A DNA stretch of 34,347 nt, taken from assembly GCF_018139695.1 (NCBI RefSeq), contig NZ_JAGSOG010000068.1, positions 1 through 34,347 on the forward strand, read 5' to 3'. Both the position numbers and the translations under genes were made by a program. The stretch is from Actinospica durhamensis (lineage in GTDB: Bacteria > Actinomycetota > Actinomycetes > Streptomycetales > Catenulisporaceae). Positions 31,201 through 34,347 of the stretch are shown piece after piece; the stretch's first letter is position 1; every line of letters begins with the position of its first letter. The notes under the pieces are model-generated. The model was not told the DNA's origin. It saw only the letters and a list, made by a program, of their open reading frames with translations, and made no database searches.

Positions 31201-32213
31201 CGCTCACTCGGCTTGACTTTGCCGAGCCACAGATCGACTTCCTCCGCCGAGAGTTCCCCGTCGACGGTCAGGGTCGGCGGCATCTTGGGGTAGGCGCGGC
31301 CAGCGTTCCAACTGCGTGCGTACGGGGCCGGATCCAGGACCACGACGCGGATGCCCTCCAGAGTGGGGATGTCGGCGGGACGGCCCTCGTTCCAGATCCA
31401 GGTGCCGTCCGCCCCGACGAGGTTGTACTGGCCCTGGATGCCGTCCGGGGGCTGGAGGTCGCCGGTGTCGGCAGCGGCGAGTTCGACGGGGGTCGGCGCG
31501 GTGACGCCGGTGGCTTCGGCGAGATGGCCGGCCAGCAGGGTGTGCAGCTGGAAGTTGTCGCCGATCCCGCTCATCGTGCAGCGCCAGCCCTTCCGGCCCG
31601 CGCGGTGGAGCACGACGAACTGCTCGTCGTCGAGGACCAGCAGCAGGCCGTAGAGCCAGTGCGCGGTCTCGAGGTCCTCGCGTGCCGACTCGATCGCGGC
31701 GGTCAGCTCCTCGCGGCGCGGCAGGATCGCGCGTACGTCCTCGCGCTGACACAGGTAGAGCACCGGCTGGATCCAGCCGTTGCCCGCGAACCAGGCCTCC
31801 GCGTACTGCGCGATTCGGTTCGGCTCCATGTCGACGGCCTCGGAGGCGATCAGTGCACTCATGGTGTCCGGGAACGCCTCGTCGTCGCCGGAGTTCGGCG
31901 TCTCGATACCGGCCTGGGCACACAGCTGCTTGAACTGCTCGAGGTTGTTCAGGACGCGCAGCGCGCCCTCGACGAGTGCGTCGAGCACGTCGCCGGGACG
32001 GGCGCCGAGGTCGCACATGGCGCCGAGCGCGGGGGCCACGGAGGAGCCGATGCCGATGGGCAGGCGGTTGACGACGGCTGCCAGAGCCGCCGCCTCAGCC
32101 GCCACTTCCGCCGGGCTCATGCTCTGCACGGTGGCACGCAGGTCGTTCATCGCCTCGCCGAAGGCGGCCTCGTCGCGCTGGTCTAAGGATTCGATGATCC
32201 GGTCGGCAATCAT
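31197..32213 (-). CDS. 338-aa conserved-type protein, unknown function
   Basis: The N-terminal ~110 residues are helical (MIADRIIESLDQRDEAAFGE, LGARPGDVLDALVEGALRVL). A middle part (AYEAWFAGNGW-like context at YAEAWFAGNGWIQPVLYLCQ) is followed by a C-terminal mixed region (YNLVGADGTWIWNEGRPADI, VVVLDPAPYARSW). I recognise no catalytic motif, signal peptide or membrane segment. The ATG at 32213 is six bases after TATCAT with no SD, so the mRNA is probably leaderless. Its stop lies within the 9-bp tandem repeats and is followed 174 bases later by the NACHT gene. Whether the two are functionally linked is open. Confidence 0.65.
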   Translation of the reverse strand: MIADRIIESLDQRDEAAFGEAMNDLRATVQSMSPAEVAAEAAALAAVVNRLPIGIGSSVAPALGAMCDLGARPGDVLDALVEGALRVLNNLEQFKQLCAQAGIETPNSGDDEAFPDTMSALIASEAVDMEPNRIAQYAEAWFAGNGWIQPVLYLCQREDVRAILPRREELTAAIESAREDLETAHWLYGLLLVLDDEQFVVLHRAGRKGWRCTMSGIGDNFQLHTLLAGHLAEATGVTAPTPVELAAADTGDLQPPDGIQGQYNLVGADGTWIWNEGRPADIPTLEGIRVVVLDPAPYARSWNAGRAYPKMPPTLTVDGELSAEEVDLWLGKVKPSER

Positions 32214-32219
32214 CCTGAG

Positions 32220-32225
32220 ATGATA
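32220..32225 (-). promoter_or_regulatory. -10 element (TATCAT) of the 338-aa gene
   Basis: TATCAT ends six bases before the ATG at 32213 and no SD is present, as expected of a leaderless promoter. The -35 is not clear. Confidence 0.5.
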
Positions 32226-32327
32226 GGCGCCACGCCGTCTGGATACGGCGCGGCGCCCGAATCGTGCCGATCAGACGCCGATCGAACGCCCCAGCCCCGC
32301 CGATCGGCCGCACCGACCCCGCACCGA

Positions 32328-34310
32328 TCAGTAGTGCTGGAGGACGTAGTTGACCTCCGGCCCCGCGGTGGAGGCGCCGAAGTTGGAGTCGACCACGACG
32401 GCGGCGATGGCGATGTCCTTGGCGGGATCGAACACGATCATCCAGCCATTGGGGTTCTTGTCCTTGTTCGCATCCGCCTCGGCGGTGCCGGTCTTGCCGT
32501 AGACGCCCGCGCCGAAGCCGACCGAAGCGGCGGTGCCGCTGGTGATGACCTCGCGCATGACGGTGTAGAGCTGGGACTGGACCGAGCTCGGCAGGGGGCT
32601 GGCGGTCTTGAGGTCGGTCAGGCCCGCGACCAGGTAGGGCTGGTGGAACTGGCCGGTGTCCACCGTCGCCGCGACCGAGGCCATGGACAGCGGGTTGGCC
32701 TCGATCACGCCCTGGCCGTAGAGCTCCTCGGCCAGCTCGGAGCCGCTCTGGTCCGAGGGCATGGTGAAGTAGCTGCCGCTCGAGCCGAGGCCGAGGTCCC
32801 AGGGCTGGTTCAGCCCGTAGTAGTTCAGCGCCGTGCTGGCCAGCTTGCCGCCGGCCATCTGCTGCCACCACTGGGTGAAGGCGTTGTTGCAGGACATGGA
32901 GAAGTCGGTGCTGAACGGGGTGGTCGGCGGCTCGAAGTCCTCGGTGCCGCTGAGGCTGTTCGGGCTGTCCGTGCTGTTGTGGATCTTCACGCCCTGCACG
33001 GTCTCCACCAGCGGACAGCCGACCGGAGTGTTGATGCCCTGCGGCAGCATCCCGTTGAGCAGCAGCGAGGTGGTGCTGACCACCTTCATCGAGGAGCCCG
33101 GGGCGAGCGTGCCGGTGAGCGCGACGTCACTGGTGCCGGCGCTGTTGGCCACGGCCAGGATCGCGCCGGTGGACGGGCGCAGGATCACCATCGAGCTGCG
33201 CTTGAGCTGGCCGACCGCGGTGACTGCGAGGGACTCGAGGGTCGGGTCGATGGTGGTCTTGACGGTCGCGGTGGACACCGGCTTGGTGAGCTCGCTGGCC
33301 GAGCCGGAGACGATCTCGCCCTTCGCGTCCTCGAGCACGATCTCCAGGCCCGCGGTGCCCTCGGTGGTGGCCGCGTTCTTCTTGATCAGCGCGGCGATGT
33401 TCTCCAGGGCGGGCTGCGTGCTGGCGGCCAGGCTGTCGCCGTCGGCGTCGGTCACCGACTTCGCGCCCGGCTTGACGGCCAGGGCGACCGGGTGGGTCGA
33501 GTCGGTCACGTTGGGGGCAACGAGGGTCGGGTCCCACTTGACGTACCAGCCGCCGTCCTTCTTGTAGGCGGTCAGGTGCGAGGTGTAGGTCCAGGTGCCG
33601 CTGGCGGAGGTGGTCGCGGCGGAGGCGGCCGCGGTGGACGTGGCGCCGGTCGTGCTCGCGGTGCTGGACGCGGTGGGAGCGGTGGTGGCTCCCTCGGCGA
33701 CGGCGGCGGTGCTGGAGACCTGCGCGGTGACCGAGAAGGTGACGAGGCCGGCGGCGGTGGCGCTCTTCTCGGTCAGTTGCAGGCCGTGCAGATTCAGGCC
33801 GGTGCGGTAGCCGGACAGCACGCTCTCGGCGTCGGTCGGGTCGTCGGTGTAGGACGCGGCCTGGGCGAATTCGCCGCCCTGCCACGCGGTGAGGAAGACG
33901 TCGGCGGTCTGCTCGGCCTGGCCCGCCGGGGTGGACGCGGTGGGCTGGAAGCCGGACGGGGTGGGCTTGGGCGCGGCGGCGGTGTGCGTGGACGCGGCCG
34001 CGCCGGGGGTGGCGCCCTGGTCGACGACGAGCAGGGTGGCGAGGCCGACGACGGCGATCGCGCCGACGCCCGCGCTGACCCACAGCTTCGTCCGCCGGGG
34101 GCGCGCGGCGGGAGCGGGAGCCGTGAACGGGTCGGGCTGCCCGGGACCGCGGGGACCGGACGGCGCGGGGTACTCGGGCTGCGCGTAGCCGGGCTGCTGG
34201 TAGCCGCCCTGCTGCGGGACCTGCTGCTGGGGCGAGGGCGACTGCTGCTGCCGCGGCTCCTGCGGGTACGAGTCCTGCCGCTGCCGGCCGTCGAAACCGC
34301 CGCCCCACAT
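32328..34310 (-). CDS. Penicillin-binding protein, transpeptidase with MecA_N-like domain
   Basis: This protein is at least 660 aa. A long Gln/Pro/Gly cytoplasmic tail precedes one transmembrane helix (LWVSAGVGAIAVVGLATLLV). An NTF2/MecA_N-like domain follows (ADVFLTAWQGGEFAQAASYT) with a Ser/Thr/Ala insertion, then the transpeptidase domain. Its motifs are SxxK as S406-S-M-K409, SxN as S473-C-N475 and KTG as K606-T-G-T. It cross-links peptidoglycan outside the membrane; no glycosyltransferase domain is present. The ATG at 34310 has no SD and the frame stays open to the window edge (a Pro-rich stretch), so the real start may lie outside. There are 114 non-coding bases to the next gene. Confidence 0.88.
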   Translation of the reverse strand: MWGGGFDGRQRQDSYPQEPRQQQSPSPQQQVPQQGGYQQPGYAQPEYPAPSGPRGPGQPDPFTAPAPAARPRRTKLWVSAGVGAIAVVGLATLLVVDQGATPGAAASTHTAAAPKPTPSGFQPTASTPAGQAEQTADVFLTAWQGGEFAQAASYTDDPTDAESVLSGYRTGLNLHGLQLTEKSATAAGLVTFSVTAQVSSTAAVAEGATTAPTASSTASTTGATSTAAASAATTSASGTWTYTSHLTAYKKDGGWYVKWDPTLVAPNVTDSTHPVALAVKPGAKSVTDADGDSLAASTQPALENIAALIKKNAATTEGTAGLEIVLEDAKGEIVSGSASELTKPVSTATVKTTIDPTLESLAVTAVGQLKRSSMVILRPSTGAILAVANSAGTSDVALTGTLAPGSSMKVVSTTSLLLNGMLPQGINTPVGCPLVETVQGVKIHNSTDSPNSLSGTEDFEPPTTPFSTDFSMSCNNAFTQWWQQMAGGKLASTALNYYGLNQPWDLGLGSSGSYFTMPSDQSGSELAEELYGQGVIEANPLSMASVAATVDTGQFHQPYLVAGLTDLKTASPLPSSVQSQLYTVMREVITSGTAASVGFGAGVYGKTGTAEADANKDKNPNGWMIVFDPAKDIAIAAVVVDSNFGASTAGPEVNYVLQHY

Positions 34311-34347
34311 GTTCGCGGGCGAGGGGATCGGCGGCGGGGGCGCGGGC

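Overview
The window is very GC-rich, with strong third-position GC bias, many antisense shadow frames, several leaderless-type start sites, Tat and Sec exported proteins, an expansin-like cellulose-binding protein and a TTA codon in a regulator. This suggests a filamentous, soil-type actinomycete (Streptomyces, Catenulispora or Actinospica-like). The genus cannot be fixed from the sequence alone. I see no tRNA, rRNA, CRISPR array, prophage or insertion sequence.

Layout. (1) 1-3181: a LacI-family repressor, cut by the window edge, diverges from a clan GH-A glycoside hydrolase; a near-perfect palindrome overlaps the hydrolase -10. (2) 3234-6521: housekeeping-type genes, namely an MFS exporter with a leaderless promoter, a small bL12-C-terminal-like protein, a GNAT acetyltransferase whose Shine-Dalgarno lies inside a terminator-like hairpin, a RibD/DHFR-fold reductase and a lipoprotein. 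(3) 6593-12933: a probable copper locus. An M56 membrane peptidase diverges from a BlaI-type repressor, followed by a Tat-exported multicopper oxidase and a CopC-CopD fusion joined to it by an ATGA overlap. Two clean dyads mark the control points. (4) 12926-16889: Mut7-C RNase-like protein, expansin-like protein with CBM2, and a TPR protein. (5) 17058-21028: a secreted lysozyme-fold/propeller-repeat protein, a 22-codon remnant of a second copy of its 3' end, a 103-aa protein, a 60-aa exported peptide ending in a CxxC motif, and a divergent TrmB/LuxR-type regulator whose second codon is TTA. (6) 20957-24353: a response-regulator C-terminal fragment, a stand-alone UMP kinase, a WGR-like protein, a GNAT and a DinB protein. 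(7) 24446-32213: aldehyde dehydrogenase, amidase, a large NACHT (STAND) NTPase and a protein of unknown function. The NACHT and amidase genes are three bases apart and look translationally coupled. A 9-bp tandem repeat and a 10-bp inverted repeat precede the NACHT gene. (8) 32328-34347: a class B-type penicillin-binding protein with a MecA_N-like domain, whose true start may lie beyond the window.

How genes work together. In the copper locus the expected logic is M56-dependent loss of BlaI, which frees the promoter of the oxidase-CopCD operon. The peptide/103-aa/propeller cluster plus the divergent TTA-containing regulator looks like a small developmentally timed secretion module of unknown purpose. 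The NACHT-amidase pair is the best candidate for an undescribed immunity-type arrangement, although the amidase could simply be a metabolic neighbour.
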